Shown: positions 7,477-17,680, counted from the stretch's first letter. The stretch is 64,000 nucleotides of DNA from Amycolatopsis pittospori (GCF_013870525.1 NZ_JACBXD010000002.1:124001-188000); one strand, 5' to 3'. Notes: generated by a model not told the origin, from the letters alone. Made by a program: numbers and translations.

Positions 7477-9333
7477 CTAGGGTTTCGGCAACATCGGGAG
7501 CAGCGCACTGACGAACTCCTCGGCCTTGGCACAGGTCTGCTGCGTGGTCTTGCCGCCTTCGCGCTCATACGTCACCCTGACGTTCTCGCCGACGCGCTCG
7601 GTCATCGCCCGGTGCTGCCAGGTCAGGGCACAGCCAGGGGGTCCCCCCGACGGGCGCTCGTCGCGGTACACCGTGGTACCGCCGACCTCCACCGGCACGA
7701 CACCCCCGGCGGCGGCCTGCTCCGGTCCGTGCGGCGGATACCCCAGCTCCACCACGAGTCGCAAGGTGCCGTCGGCTTGGTAGACACACTGGTGCAGGTC
7801 CTCGAGGGCGGTGGCCCGCACGGGGCCGATCACCCGGGCGACCCTTTCGGGCCAGAGCAGTGCGCAGGGGTCCAGCCCGATCAGCGATTTCGGCGCCATG
7901 TCGCGTCCGTGACCACCCGCGCGGATCCGCCGCACGGCCTCTCCGAGTCCGGCTTTCGCCACCGCGCACATCTCGTCCGGAGAGAGCGGGCCGCCGATCT
8001 CGGAGAGCAGCATGACGTTCTGGAGACCGGCGACCGGAACGGCGGCCGTACACGAGCTGCCGAAGGTGCTGGTGTACATCGGCAGGCCTTCCAGGTCCCC
8101 GGCCGGGACGCTCTCGATCGGGCTGGGACCGACACCGAGCTTCAGCGCACCGTAAAGGCAGTCCAGCCGTCGCCCGGGTGAGGTCACCGCCAGCGCACCG
8201 AGCACGGGTGCCTCCCAGCCTGCCAGCACCTTGCACAGGTCGACCCGGCGCAGGTTGTCCGGGCCGAGCGGATCCGGATTGACCGGCGTGGTCACCGCCG
8301 TTCCGGGCGGTGGCGCCGACGCGACCGCCGGTGCTGGTTCCGGCGGCTTCAGTAGCTTGATCGCCACGAATGCGGCGGCGACCAACAGCACCACCACGGC
8401 CACGGCGATACCGGAAATAAGTACACGCCGGGAGTGCTTAGGCGCGGGCGGGTTCAGCAGTTCCCGCACCTCGGCCTGCTGCGCCTCGAACAGCTGGGGC
8501 ACCGGCTGTGGCCATGGGTCGGCCGCCGGCGCGATCGGACCGAGCTGACGCAGTACCCAGGCGGGGTCCGGCCGGTCACCGGGATCTTTCGCCAGGCAGG
8601 CCTCGGCGATCCTTCGCAGGTCGTCCGGGACCCGGCTCAGATCAGGCTGGGCGTGCACGACGTTGTAGAGGGTGTGCGGAGTGGACGATCCGGTGAACGG
8701 GCCCTGCCCGGTCGCGGCCATCACCAGCAAGGATCCGAAGGAGAACAGGTCGCTCGCCGGGCCGATCGCCTGTCCGCGTGCCTGTTCCGGCGACATGAAC
8801 CCGGGCGAGCCGATGATCGCTCCGGTGTGGGTGAGTTCCGAGTCGCCCTCGATGGCGCGGGCGATACCGAAGTCGATCACCCGCGGGCCGTCTCCGGTGA
8901 GAATGACGTTACCGGGTTTGAGATCGCGGTGGACCAGCCCGGCGCGGTGGATCTCCCCCAGCGCCATTGCCAGCCCGGCGGCCAGGTACCGCAGCGAGTA
9001 CGGCGGCAACGGCCCACCGGCCGCCACCGCCTCCGCAAGCGAGGGGCCCGGTACGAACATCGACGCCAGCCAGGGGGTCGGCGCGTCGGGATCGGCATCC
9101 ATCACCGCGGCGGTGAAGGCGCCCGACACCATTCTCGAAGCAGCGACCTCGCGGCGGAACCGCTCGCGGAAACCGGAATGGTGGGCGAAGCCCGGGCGCA
9201 CCTGCTTGACGGCGACCAGCCGCCCGTCGGGCGAGCGGCCCAGCAGCACCCGGCCCATTCCACCCTGGCCGAGCACGGCGAACACCCGGTAACGACCCAC
9301 CTCGGCGGGCTCCCCGGCTTCCAGCGATTTCAT
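7477..9333 (-). CDS. Receptor-type Ser/Thr protein kinase (copy B)
   Basis: This 618-aa paralogue of the next gene has the same layout: GQGGMG at 22-27, Lys43, HRDLKPGN at about 135, DFG at 154 and GSPGFMSPEQAR. A TM helix (LISGIAVAVVVLLVAAAFVA) lies around 300-325, followed by an outer domain with paired Cys (VDLCKVL, RLDCLYG, LDPCALL, HQCVYQ). The kinase halves are nearly interchangeable, while the outer domains have diverged strongly, as expected for receptors with different ligands. The ATG at 9333 is preceded by AAGGGGG. It is the first gene of the two-kinase operon. Confidence 0.9.
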   Translation of the reverse strand: MKSLEAGEPAEVGRYRVFAVLGQGGMGRVLLGRSPDGRLVAVKQVRPGFAHHSGFRERFRREVAASRMVSGAFTAAVMDADPDAPTPWLASMFVPGPSLAEAVAAGGPLPPYSLRYLAAGLAMALGEIHRAGLVHRDLKPGNVILTGDGPRVIDFGIARAIEGDSELTHTGAIIGSPGFMSPEQARGQAIGPASDLFSFGSLLVMAATGQGPFTGSSTPHTLYNVVHAQPDLSRVPDDLRRIAEACLAKDPGDRPDPAWVLRQLGPIAPAADPWPQPVPQLFEAQQAEVRELLNPPAPKHSRRVLISGIAVAVVVLLVAAAFVAIKLLKPPEPAPAVASAPPPGTAVTTPVNPDPLGPDNLRRVDLCKVLAGWEAPVLGALAVTSPGRRLDCLYGALKLGVGPSPIESVPAGDLEGLPMYTSTFGSSCTAAVPVAGLQNVMLLSEIGGPLSPDEMCAVAKAGLGEAVRRIRAGGHGRDMAPKSLIGLDPCALLWPERVARVIGPVRATALEDLHQCVYQADGTLRLVVELGYPPHGPEQAAAGGVVPVEVGGTTVYRDERPSGGPPGCALTWQHRAMTERVGENVRVTYEREGGKTTQQTCAKAEEFVSALLPMLPKP

Positions 9334-9424
9334 GACGCCCCCTTGATCGAGAGCGATGATACAAACCGGTGACGTGGACGGATGCGGTGCGCGGGGCCGT
9401 GGCGGAGCAGGCTAGTTTCCTCGG

Positions 9425-9865
9425 GTGACCCTCCTCGATGATGTGGCCGAGCGCGACGGCTGGCGCTGCTGGGTGTGCGACGAACCGGTCGACCCCGACA
9501 TGTCGGTGAACGACCCGAGGGGGCCGAGTGTCGACAGCCGGACCGCCGACCGGAAGGCCAAGATCGCCGAGCGGCTCGCGCATCGCGGCTGCAATACCCG
9601 CAAGGGCGCGGTCAAGGTGGTCATCGCCTGGCCGGACGGCTTGCACGTGGTCGAACCCGCGCCGTTGATCACCGTCGCCGGGAGGTTGGAACGCAAAGGG
9701 GGCCGCGAAATGGTGGCCCGTTGTCCGACCGAACAGGACGCCCGGGAAGCGGCGGATTGGCTCGTGGACCGGTTCTCCCGGCTCGTGCCGGGGCTGCCGG
9801 TGACCGCGAACATCGAACCGGGAGGCGGCCAGTTCCTCGTCATCCTGGCCGCCGGCCGCCGCTGA
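9425..9865 (+). CDS. Small HNH-like (Cys/His zinc-knuckle) protein
   Basis: The 146-aa product has an N-terminal CWVC pair (DGWRCWVCDEPVD), then LAHRGCNTRKG, which matches the H..C-N..K tail of HNH endonucleases. The C-terminal half (residues 60-146) reads as an unrelated alpha/beta domain with no recognised family. The GTG start at 9425 has no good Shine-Dalgarno; TAGTTT lies 6 bases upstream, so the mRNA may be leaderless. It diverges from the kinase operon and converges on the methyltransferase. Nuclease activity is inferred from the motif only. Confidence 0.65.
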   Translation: MTLLDDVAERDGWRCWVCDEPVDPDMSVNDPRGPSVDSRTADRKAKIAERLAHRGCNTRKGAVKVVIAWPDGLHVVEPAPLITVAGRLERKGGREMVARCPTEQDAREAADWLVDRFSRLVPGLPVTANIEPGGGQFLVILAAGRR

Positions 9866-9871
9866 CCTGGA

Positions 9872-10498
9872 TCAGCGAGACGGCGACGCGGGCCTTCGGG
9901 CGAACAGGATCGCACCGGGTTTCGGCTCGTCCGGATTCAGCAGATGCTGCGATTCCACGGTGAAACCCGCCTCGCGGAGCCATTCGGCCACGCGGGACGG
10001 CTGACGGAGGTATCCGGACGCCCGGGTGGTCCGGTCGCCGTGGTCGTCACCGACGTGGAATCCCACGGCCGCCACCCCGCCCGGCCGCAGGACGCGATGG
10101 AACTGGGCGAGCACGCCTGCCACGGCGTCGTCCGGGATGTGGATCAGCGACCACCACGCGAGCACACCGGCGAGAGAAGCGTCGGCGAGCCGCAGATCGG
10201 TCATCGAACCGACCTCGAACCGCGCATCGGAGTGCTCGCGGCGGGCGATCTCGATCATCGCGGGTGACAGGTCGATACCGAACGCGTCCGCGCCCAGCTC
10301 ACGCAGCAGCGCGGTGGTGTGTCCCGGCCCGCAGCCGACGTCGGCGACGGGGCCGCCGCCGATCGCGCGGACCAGGTCGGCGAACAGGACGACCCCCGCG
10401 CGAACGTGGAGCTTCCTTTCGAGCAGGTCGCGGGTCTCTTCGGCGTAGTCCGCCGCGTCGGCGTCGTAGGAGTTCCGGGTTTCGCTCAACCAGGTCAT
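9872..10498 (-). CDS. Class I SAM-dependent methyltransferase
   Basis: The 208-aa protein shows the class I signature VADVGCGPGHTT (motif I, about residues 52-63), the acidic strand end FGIDLSPAMIEIA, motif LRLADASLAGVLAW, and RVLRPGGVAAVGFHV. It is close to the UbiE/Methyltransf_11 group; the substrate cannot be told. The ATG at 10498 is preferred over an adjacent TTG at 10501. It lies downstream of the coupled secreted-enzyme genes with an 85-base gap and may be co-transcribed with them. Confidence 0.85.
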   Translation of the reverse strand: MTWLSETRNSYDADAADYAEETRDLLERKLHVRAGVVLFADLVRAIGGGPVADVGCGPGHTTALLRELGADAFGIDLSPAMIEIARREHSDARFEVGSMTDLRLADASLAGVLAWWSLIHIPDDAVAGVLAQFHRVLRPGGVAAVGFHVGDDHGDRTTRASGYLRQPSRVAEWLREAGFTVESQHLLNPDEPKPGAILFARRPASPSR

Positions 10499-10586
10499 CA
10501 ACGGACCGTAGTCCTTTCGAGCGAGCGTCGACAGGTAGTGGACCTCGTCCGGCCGCTCGGTTCGAGCAGCCGGACGAGGTCTTCGG

Positions 10587-11756
10587 TCACCAGGTCACGG
10601 TGAACTCGGCGGTGGCCCCGCCGCCGGTCTTGGTCAGCCGCGCGATCCTGCTCCGTCGTTCCGGGGACGGGTCGTCCTGCGGGAGAGGACTCGCGTCGGT
10701 GATGTAGTTCCACGCGGCCCACCAGGAGCCGTCGGGCGCCTGGAACGCGTTGAAGGCGCCGGGTCCCCGCTTGTTACCCGGCAGGTTCTTCTTGTGGTAC
10801 CGGTCCGGCAGGCCCGGCCGGAACCGTGGCTCGCCGTCCGGGTCGGGCTGGTAGGAGAAGTACGCGCGCTGCTCGTACATCGGCGTGCACCGGTTGTCGG
10901 TCAACGCCGTCCCGCAGTAGGCGACGCCGGTGGAATAGCGGTTCGCGTACCAGTTGTTCCCCGAATAGAAGAGATACCACTCCCCGTCCATGCGGACGGC
11001 GTTCGGATTCTCGATCGTGAGTACGTCCTCCGGCGGACTGTTGTGGTGTGTCCACTCGAGATTCGCGTTGTCGATGAGCTTCTTCGCGTCGGCTTCCGAC
11101 AACCGCCGAACGTGGCGCGATCGGTCGAAGTCCAGTTTGGCGGCGCCCAGGGCGGTGACTCGGTCCTGCGTCCACGCCCCGTTGCGCAGGGTCAGCCAGA
11201 CCTCGCCCTGTCCCCTGCTCACGTCGGCGTCGATCGCCCACCCGCGCTCCGGGCAGAACAGCGGATCTGCGTTGGCGACGAACCCTCCCGTGGCGCGTAA
11301 CGACGTCGCGTAACCGATGCAGTGCTTCGCCTGACCGGCGGGCTCGGAGCCGGGCAGTGCCGCGCTGTAGAAAAGGTAGTAGACGACCCGGCCGTCCTCC
11401 TGGCGCGCGAACATCCCCGGTGTCCACAGTGGAGAGTCCGGTCTCGCCCAGTAACCGGCGGGGAACGTGGCGCCCTCCCACGCGTCTCCGTCGATCGCGC
11501 CGCGGCGCTGGAAGGTCCCGCCGGCGAACTCGACCTTCGTATAGGGCAGTTTGTTGCCGGGGATGCTCGCGCCGACAGCGACGTAGGTGTTCGTGTCCGG
11601 CACTCGCATCAGATCCGCCGCCGGGAACCGGAAGTCCAGCGACTCGTCGCGCGGGCCGGTCTCGGCCGGGCCGGCCGTCGCGCTCGGTACGGGCACCAGC
11701 AGACCGGCGAGGACCGCGACGGCGACCAAGGCGCGGCCTGGCGAGCCCCGCCTCAT
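10587..11756 (-). CDS. Secreted GH43-like five-bladed beta-propeller glycosidase
   Basis: The 389-aa protein starts with a Sec signal (MRRGSPGRALVAVAVLAGLL...ATAGPAE). It continues with blades typical of GH43/GH32-fold enzymes: WARPDSPLWTPGMFARQEDG, VVYYLFYSAA, GWAIDADV, NPNAVRMDGEWYLFYSGNNW and NAFQAPDGSWWAAWNY. It probably acts outside the cell on arabinan or xylan-type chains, but the three acidic catalytic residues could not be assigned with certainty. The ATG overlaps the stop of the upstream gene in an ATGA, so the two genes are translationally coupled. Confidence 0.75.
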   Translation of the reverse strand: MRRGSPGRALVAVAVLAGLLVPVPSATAGPAETGPRDESLDFRFPAADLMRVPDTNTYVAVGASIPGNKLPYTKVEFAGGTFQRRGAIDGDAWEGATFPAGYWARPDSPLWTPGMFARQEDGRVVYYLFYSAALPGSEPAGQAKHCIGYATSLRATGGFVANADPLFCPERGWAIDADVSRGQGEVWLTLRNGAWTQDRVTALGAAKLDFDRSRHVRRLSEADAKKLIDNANLEWTHHNSPPEDVLTIENPNAVRMDGEWYLFYSGNNWYANRYSTGVAYCGTALTDNRCTPMYEQRAYFSYQPDPDGEPRFRPGLPDRYHKKNLPGNKRGPGAFNAFQAPDGSWWAAWNYITDASPLPQDDPSPERRSRIARLTKTGGGATAEFTVTW

Positions 11757-12592
11757 CGCGTCACCGTCACCCGGACGCGGACCGGGCGGTGATCGCTTCC
11801 GTAGCCGGCGAGGGCGTCGACCTCGGAACCGGTCGAGTCCTTCTTCGCCCATACGTGGTCGATGGACCTGGAGTCGTGACTCGGGGCGCTGAAGGGTTCG
11901 GCCACACGCCGCAGCCCAGCCATCAGGTCCGAGCCCGGTTCGGCGTTGAAGTCACCCATGACCACCGGCTCGGCCGCGCGAGAGGAGAACCAGTCCGCGG
12001 TCTTGCGGACCTGCAGATTGTGCAGTTCGCGGTTGAGCTCGAACCGCTGCGCGGACGGGGTGAGGTGCACGACCCCGACGACCCACTCGAAGCCCGCTCC
12101 TCCGACCCGGACCCAGTTGACGTACTTCGGCGGAACCCAGCAGCCGCAGTCACCGGGTTCCGCGGGCCCGGTGCCGGGTGTGGAGGGGTCCACTTTGGAC
12201 GCGGGCGAGATCTCCTGAGCGCCGTGGCCGGTGATGGTCATGTTGCCGCGCACGAGGATGGCGTTGTGCTTGACCGCTCGGCGGTCCGTCTCGTAGATGG
12301 CGACGTACCCCGTCGCGGCCGCGGCCTCCTTCACCACTTCCTCGCGGTCGGCGACCTCCTGCAGCCCGATGACCGCGGGGCGTTCGGTCTCGATGAGGCG
12401 GACGAGGTCGGCCTTGAAGCCGCCCGCGTCCCCCGCGTTGTACGTGACGACCTTGATCGTGCGTTCGGCCGGCGCCGCGGCCGCCTCGGCCCCGGGCACG
12501 GCGACGAGAGCTACGAGAGGTGCGAAAAGTGCCAAGGCGAGGATTTTGCGTCGCGACTTCGAACGTGCCGACGGCTCATTGATCGTTTCCAT
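11753..12592 (-). CDS. Secreted endonuclease/exonuclease/phosphatase-fold protein
   Basis: The 279-aa product has an N-terminal signal (RRKILALALFAPLVALVAVPGAEA). The EEP domain follows: VVTYNAGDAGG, the metal-binding Glu in VIGLQEVAD, GVVHLTPS, VVMGDFNAEPGS and the C-terminal GYGSDHRPV (DH pair). This is the fold of DNase I, sphingomyelinase and inositol-phosphate phosphatases. Secretion suggests an extracellular DNase or phosphodiesterase. The ATG at 12592 follows GGAGGGAACCC. It is coupled by ATGA to the GH43-like gene. Confidence 0.85.
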   Translation of the reverse strand: METINEPSARSKSRRKILALALFAPLVALVAVPGAEAAAAPAERTIKVVTYNAGDAGGFKADLVRLIETERPAVIGLQEVADREEVVKEAAAATGYVAIYETDRRAVKHNAILVRGNMTITGHGAQEISPASKVDPSTPGTGPAEPGDCGCWVPPKYVNWVRVGGAGFEWVVGVVHLTPSAQRFELNRELHNLQVRKTADWFSSRAAEPVVMGDFNAEPGSDLMAGLRRVAEPFSAPSHDSRSIDHVWAKKDSTGSEVDALAGYGSDHRPVRVRVTVTR

Positions 12593-12669
12593 GGGTTCCC
12601 TCCAGTGTCGATGTCGGAGGGAATCGGAACACCGGCGGTCCGACCCGGGCAACGCACTTCACGATCCCG

Positions 12670-13764
12670 TCATTTTCCCGAAAGAATTGCCCCCGCGGCC
12701 AGCACCGCTTCCGCGTCCATCGCCAGCTCGCCGTCCTCCCCCGTGCCCAGGACGAACGCGGTCACCGGGGCGCCATCCGGACTGATCACCCGATCGCCGT
12801 CGCCGAGGCAGCGGGCCGGATCGACGGAGATCCCCAGCACGTCCAGGTTCTCGGCCACCCGCGTGAGCAGCTCCGGCCGATGTTCGGCCACCCCGCCGGT
12901 GAACACGACGGCGTCGAGCCGGTCGAGGCTCACCACCATCGCGCCGATCTCACGCCGGATCCGGTGCAGGTAGACCTCGATGGCCGTCGCCGCGTCCGGG
13001 TCGCCCTTGGCGACCAGCGCGAAGACGGCGCGCAGATCCCCGTCCGTCCCGGTCATCCCGGCGAGCCCGGAGCGGCGGTAGAGCGTGTCTTCCATCGCGT
13101 CGGCCGACAGGGGCGCGGTGCGCATGACGTGCAGGAGCAGGCCGGGGTCGATCGAACCGGACCTGGTGGCCATCGCCGGGCCTTCCAGCGCGGTGAAACC
13201 CATACTGGTGTCGACACTCCGCCCGTTCCGGATCGCCGTCACCGAGACTCCGGCGCCGAGGTGACAGCACAGCAGCCTGGGATCTTCGATCCCGAGAAGC
13301 TCCCTGGCGCGGCGAACGGCATGCCGGCACGACAGACCGTGGAAACCGTAGCGGCGAAGCCTCCCCTGCCGCGTCCATTCCCGCGGCAGGGGGTACTGGG
13401 CGGCGGCGGCCGGGAGGCCGGCGTGGAACGCGGTGTCGAATCCGGCCACCACCGGTACGCCGGGGTGGGATCGGAGAACCGCCCTGGCGAACGCGACCGC
13501 CTGTGGCTGATGCAGAGGGGCGAGCGGAACGAGCCGTTCGAGGGCGTCGACGCCTTCTTTGGTCAACAGCTCGGGCCCGGATCGGGAACCCCCGTGAACG
13601 AACCGGATCGCGACGGCGTCCAGATCGGACCAGCGGCCGAGTACCTCGGACACCACCTTCTCGGAGGCGTCCGCGGGCCACGCCGCCCAGCCCACCGGGG
13701 ACCCGTCGATCACCAGTGACGCCTTCAGGCTCGAAGAGCCCGGATTCACCGTCAACACCCGCAC
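12670..13764 (-). CDS. ackA: Acetate kinase
   Basis: The 364-aa enzyme interconverts acetyl phosphate plus ADP and acetate plus ATP. It carries VLTVNPGSSSLK (phosphate loop), the substrate region GFDTAFHAGLP, YGFHGLSCRHA, CCHLGAGVS, MGFTALEG (shorter than the usual 'MGfTPLEGl'), RSGSIDP and VVFTGGVAEH. At 364 aa it is shorter than the usual ~400. The GTG at 13764 follows GAGGGAG. It is the last gene of the USP-CBS-USP-phosphoketolase operon, 24 bases after the phosphoketolase stop, so the two enzymes together turn sugar phosphates into acetate and ATP without oxygen. Confidence 0.92.
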   Translation of the reverse strand: MRVLTVNPGSSSLKASLVIDGSPVGWAAWPADASEKVVSEVLGRWSDLDAVAIRFVHGGSRSGPELLTKEGVDALERLVPLAPLHQPQAVAFARAVLRSHPGVPVVAGFDTAFHAGLPAAAAQYPLPREWTRQGRLRRYGFHGLSCRHAVRRARELLGIEDPRLLCCHLGAGVSVTAIRNGRSVDTSMGFTALEGPAMATRSGSIDPGLLLHVMRTAPLSADAMEDTLYRRSGLAGMTGTDGDLRAVFALVAKGDPDAATAIEVYLHRIRREIGAMVVSLDRLDAVVFTGGVAEHRPELLTRVAENLDVLGISVDPARCLGDGDRVISPDGAPVTAFVLGTGEDGELAMDAEAVLAAGAILSGK

Positions 13765-13788
13765 GAGAGCTCCCTCGATGCCCGGCCG

Positions 13789-16185
13789 TCACCCATCGGC
13801 GCCGGCCCATGTCCAGTCCCGGATCTCCGGGAGGTCTTCGCCGTGCTCGACGATCCAGCGGCGATGCCGTTCGCGGGCGTCGGTCATCCGCTCCCGAACC
13901 GCGCCCGCCGTGGCGAGCAGCCCCGGCACGCGGTCGATCACGTCGATCACCAGCTGGAAACGGTCCATGTCGTTGCGCACCAGCATGTCGAACGGCGTCG
14001 TCGTGGCGCCGTGTTCGATGTAGCCGCGGACGTGCAGGCCGTCGTGGTTCGTACGGCGATAGGCCAGCCGGTGGATCAGCCATGGATAACCGTGGTAGGC
14101 GAACAGAACCGGCCGGTCCGGGGTGAACATCGCGTCGAACTCCCGGTCCCCCATGCCATGCGGATGCTCCACGGCGGGTTGCAGACGCATCAGGTCGACC
14201 ACGTTCACCACCCGCACCGCGACGTCGGGCAGGAGCTCCCGCAGCAGTTTGGCCGCCGCGAGTACTTCGAGCGTCGGCGCGTCGCCGGCGCAGGCGAGGA
14301 CGACGTCGGGTTCGCGATGGGTATGGGTGCTCGCCCATTCCCAGATTCCCGCGCCGCGCGCGCAATGCAGCGCGGCCTGCTCGTCGTCGAGCCACACCGG
14401 GGTGTCGTTCTTGCCCGCCACGATCACGTTCACGTAGTCCCGGCTCGCCAGGCAGTGCGCCGCGACGTGCAGCAAGGTGTTCGCGTCCGGCGGGAAGTAG
14501 ACCCGGACGACCTCGGCGCTCTTGTTCGCCACGTGATCCACGAAACCGGGGTCCTGGTGCGAGAACCCGTTGTGGTCCTGCCGCCAGACATGGGAGGTCA
14601 GCAGGTAGGTCAGGGAGGCCACCGGCCGCCGCCACGGGATCCCCCGGTGCACCTTGAGCCATTTGACGTGCTGGTTGAGCATCGAATCGACGATGTGCAC
14701 GAAAGCCTCGTAGCAGGAGAAAAGCCCGTGCCTGCCGGAAAGGAGATAACCTTCGAGCCAGCCTTGGCACAGGTGTTCCGACAGCACCTCCATGACCCGG
14801 CCGTCCGGCGCGAGGTGTTCGTCGGCCGGTTCGACGGCCGCGGTCCAGGTCTTGTCGGTCACCTCGAAGACCGCGTCGAGCCGGTTGGAAGCGGTCTCGT
14901 CCGGGCCGAAGAGCCGGAAGTTCGCGGCACGGCGGTTCAACGCGAACACGTCACGCAGATACCGCCCGAGTACACGGGTGGGTTCGGCGGTCACGATGCC
15001 CGGCCGCGCGACCGGGATCGCGTGCGCCGCGACGCCGGGCAGGTCCAGCGACCTCAGTACGAGGCCGCCGTTGGCGTGCGGACTCGATCCCATCCTCCGG
15101 TCACCCCGCGGGATGAGCGCGGTCACCTCCGGTGAAGGTCGACCGTCTTCGTCGAACAACGTCTCGGGCCGGTAGGACCGCAGCCAGTCCTCCAGCTGCC
15201 GCAGATGCGCGGGATCGACGCGGGCTTCGGGGATCGGCACCTGATGCGACCGCCAGGTCCCCTCGACCTGCTTACCGTCCACAACGGACGGTCCGGTCCA
15301 GCCTTTCGGGCTGCGCAGGACGATCAGCGGCCATCTCGGCCGCCCGAAGGACCGGCTCGCCGAGCGGGCCCGGGTCTGGATGCCGTCGATCTCGTCGAGC
15401 GCGCCGTCCAGAGCCGTCGCCATCTCCTGGTGCATGAACGCCGGGTCGTCGCCCTCCACATACCTCGGCGCGTAGCCGTATCCGCGCAGCAGTTCGTCGA
15501 GTTCCGTCTGCGAGATCCGGGACAGGATCGTCGGATTCGCGATCTTGTAGCCGTTGAGGTGCAGGATCGGCAGGACCGCGCCGTCACGGGCCGGGTCGAG
15601 GAACTTGCCCGAATGCCAGCTGGCGGCCAAGGGACCGGTCTCCGCCTCGCCGTCCCCGACGACGCAGGCGACGACGAGGTGCGGATTGTCGAACGCGGCT
15701 CCGTGGGCGTGCGCGAGCGAGTAGCCCAATTCGCCGCCCTCGTGGATCGAACCGGGTACCTGGGGCGCGACGTGGCTCGGTACCCCACCGGGGAACGAGA
15801 ACTGCCGCACCAGCCGGCGCAGACCCGCGCTGTCGCGGGAAACCTCGGGCCAGGCCTCGGAATAGCTGCCTTCGAGCCAGGTGTGCGCGTACAGCGCCGG
15901 ACCGCCGTGACCGGGCCCGGTCACGAACATCGCTTCGAGATCTCGCTTCACGATGACCCGGTTCATATGGGCGTACACGAAGTTGAGACCGGGTGAGGTC
16001 CCCCAATGTCCCAGCAGCCGGGGTTTGATGTGCTCCGGTTTCAGCGGCACGGTCAGGAGAGGGTTGTCCATCAGGTAGATCTGACAGGCCGCGAGGTAGT
16101 TCGCGGCGCGCCACTGAGCGTCCACTTGCGACAGTTCGGTCGCGGTCAGTTCCCCACCGGCGGCCGGTGCGCCCAGGACCGTCAC
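13789..16185 (-). CDS. xfp: D-xylulose 5-phosphate / fructose 6-phosphate phosphoketolase
   Basis: The 798-aa thiamine-diphosphate enzyme cleaves xylulose-5-P or fructose-6-P with phosphate to acetyl phosphate. Signatures seen are [39 protein letters not shown], the ThDP motif [58 protein letters not shown] and [13 protein letters not shown]. The GTG at 16185 was chosen because it overlaps the upstream USP stop in a GTGA and gives the normal family length; the open frame continues upstream only as a shadow of the USP gene. The product feeds the adjacent acetate kinase. Confidence 0.95.
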   Translation of the reverse strand: MTVLGAPAAGGELTATELSQVDAQWRAANYLAACQIYLMDNPLLTVPLKPEHIKPRLLGHWGTSPGLNFVYAHMNRVIVKRDLEAMFVTGPGHGGPALYAHTWLEGSYSEAWPEVSRDSAGLRRLVRQFSFPGGVPSHVAPQVPGSIHEGGELGYSLAHAHGAAFDNPHLVVACVVGDGEAETGPLAASWHSGKFLDPARDGAVLPILHLNGYKIANPTILSRISQTELDELLRGYGYAPRYVEGDDPAFMHQEMATALDGALDEIDGIQTRARSASRSFGRPRWPLIVLRSPKGWTGPSVVDGKQVEGTWRSHQVPIPEARVDPAHLRQLEDWLRSYRPETLFDEDGRPSPEVTALIPRGDRRMGSSPHANGGLVLRSLDLPGVAAHAIPVARPGIVTAEPTRVLGRYLRDVFALNRRAANFRLFGPDETASNRLDAVFEVTDKTWTAAVEPADEHLAPDGRVMEVLSEHLCQGWLEGYLLSGRHGLFSCYEAFVHIVDSMLNQHVKWLKVHRGIPWRRPVASLTYLLTSHVWRQDHNGFSHQDPGFVDHVANKSAEVVRVYFPPDANTLLHVAAHCLASRDYVNVIVAGKNDTPVWLDDEQAALHCARGAGIWEWASTHTHREPDVVLACAGDAPTLEVLAAAKLLRELLPDVAVRVVNVVDLMRLQPAVEHPHGMGDREFDAMFTPDRPVLFAYHGYPWLIHRLAYRRTNHDGLHVRGYIEHGATTTPFDMLVRNDMDRFQLVIDVIDRVPGLLATAGAVRERMTDARERHRRWIVEHGEDLPEIRDWTWAGADG

Positions 16186-17078
16186 CGCGACTTCTTCGGC
16201 CGGACCACCAGCACCGGGCATTCCGCGTGGTGCACCAGTGCCTGGCTCGTCGAACCGAGCAGCGAGCCGGTGAACCCACCGCGACCCCGGCTGCCCACGA
16301 CCACCAGCTGCGCCTCGGCGCTCCGTTCCAGCAGTACATGCCTCGGGTTGTCCCTGGCCAGGACTCGCCGTACCTCGACGTCGGGATACTTCTCCTGCCA
16401 TCCGGCCAGCCGCTGTGCCAGCAGGCTGGCTTCCTCGTCCTCGATGGACTCCCACTGCGTCACCAGCCGGGCCATCCCGAACGCGTCGTCGTAGGTCACG
16501 TCCTTCCAAGCGTGCACGGCCACCAGCGGCGCTCCACGCCACGACGCCTCCTCGAAGGCGACCGCCAGCGCGCGTTCGCTGAGCGGGCTGCCGTCGATCC
16601 CGACGACCACGGGTCCGTTCACCGAGTAGGTGGTCGTCCCCTTCCGGCCACGGATCACCACCACCGGGCAGGCCGCGTGACCGACCACCGCCGAGGCGGT
16701 GGACCCGAGCGTCAGCTCCGAGAAGAACCCGCGGCCGGAACTGCCGAGCACCACGAACGCCGCCGTGTCCGACGCGTCGATCAGGTACGGGATCGGCGAA
16801 CCCGTGGGCATCGACGTGTCGACGTCCAGTTCCGGCGACACGGCACGCGCCTGCCCGACGGCCTCGTCGAGCACTCGCCGCCCTTCTCCGGCCATGTCGT
16901 CGAAGAGGATCTGCGGTCCGGCCAGCCCGCCACCGTAGGCGAACCTCTCGAGGTGGAGTGCGTGCACGATCAGCAGTCCCAGCCGCCGTTGCCCGGCGAG
17001 GCCCGCGGCCCAGCGGACCGCCTCACCGCTCGGCTCGCTCCCGTCCACCCCGACGACGATCTTCCCCGAGTCGGCCAT
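16182..17078 (-). CDS. Universal stress protein, tandem UspA domains (USP-3)
   Basis: The 298-aa cytosolic protein has two UspA domains. The first begins [18 protein letters not shown] and ends with the ATP motif [20 protein letters not shown]. The second begins [15 protein letters not shown] and ends [20 protein letters not shown], both matching G-2x-G-9x-G(S/T). The ATG at 17078 shares its A with the upstream CBS stop (TGATG) and follows GGAGGG. Its own stop overlaps the phosphoketolase start. Its place behind a DosR-like box suggests a role in hypoxia or non-growth survival. Confidence 0.93.
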   Translation of the reverse strand: MADSGKIVVGVDGSEPSGEAVRWAAGLAGQRRLGLLIVHALHLERFAYGGGLAGPQILFDDMAGEGRRVLDEAVGQARAVSPELDVDTSMPTGSPIPYLIDASDTAAFVVLGSSGRGFFSELTLGSTASAVVGHAACPVVVIRGRKGTTTYSVNGPVVVGIDGSPLSERALAVAFEEASWRGAPLVAVHAWKDVTYDDAFGMARLVTQWESIEDEEASLLAQRLAGWQEKYPDVEVRRVLARDNPRHVLLERSAEAQLVVVGSRGRGGFTGSLLGSTSQALVHHAECPVLVVRPKKSR

Positions 17079-17680
17079 CACTCACCCTCCTGATACATCA
17101 CTTTGGCTTCGGTCACTCCGGGAACGGCCTCGGCGAGCACCTTCGCCACGTGCCGGTCCGTGTCACTGTCATAGGCGTCGCCGATCCGGACGGCGCCGTC
17201 GTGGACTTCGACCGTCCACCGGCCGTGGCCGCCGTAGATCCCGAGGTGATGCCGGACGTCGGCTTCGATCGCCGCGTCGGGACGCGCGAAGGCGCGCACG
17301 AAATCACCGCGCGTCAGGATCCCGATCAGCTTGGCGCCGTCCACGATGGGCATCGCGCGGATGCGGCCGTCCAGCAACGCCCGGCCGACATCGGCGATGT
17401 CGGAACCGCCGCTCATCCCCGTCGCCGGTGTCGTCATCACGTCGGCGACGGTGGTCCCGGGATCGGATCGTCCGTCACGTGCGCCCGCGGAGCGGATGTC
17501 CTGCGGGAACCTGTCCCGCATCACGTCGGCTTCGGTCACGATGCCGATCAGACGGTCGTCGTCATCGACCACCGGCAGTGCGGTGAACCCCCGGTCCGCC
17601 AGCACCTCCGCGGCGTGTTTGGCCGTCGTCCGCGGCGTCACCGTGACGACCGGAACGCTCATCAGATCGCGTGCCCTCAT
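17078..17680 (-). CDS. CBS-pair plus BON domain protein (Hrp1-like)
   Basis: The 200-aa protein has two CBS motifs: ARDLMSVPVVTVTPRTT with VDDDDRLIGIVTEADV, and VADVMTTPATGMSGGSD with VDGAKLIGILTRGDF. A BON domain at about 145-195 follows (DVRHHLGIYGGHGRWTVEV...HVAKVLAEAVPGV). CBS pairs bind adenosyl ligands; BON domains bind lipid or membrane. Mycobacterial Hrp1 (Rv2626c), a CBS protein of the DosR regulon, is the closest known theme. The ATG at 17680 overlaps the stop of the upstream USP in ATGA. Confidence 0.9.
   Translation of the reverse strand: MRARDLMSVPVVTVTPRTTAKHAAEVLADRGFTALPVVDDDDRLIGIVTEADVMRDRFPQDIRSAGARDGRSDPGTTVADVMTTPATGMSGGSDIADVGRALLDGRIRAMPIVDGAKLIGILTRGDFVRAFARPDAAIEADVRHHLGIYGGHGRWTVEVHDGAVRIGDAYDSDTDRHVAKVLAEAVPGVTEAKVMYQEGE

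Noticed and set aside
12950..14770. A 606-codon minus-strand frame, Arg/Gly/Pro-rich
   Set aside because: It is an out-of-frame shadow of the phosphoketolase and acetate kinase genes on the same strand.
16186..16542. Upstream extension of the phosphoketolase frame
   Set aside because: It overlaps the USP gene in another frame and is low-complexity; the GTG at 16185 gives the normal family length and a GTGA overlap.
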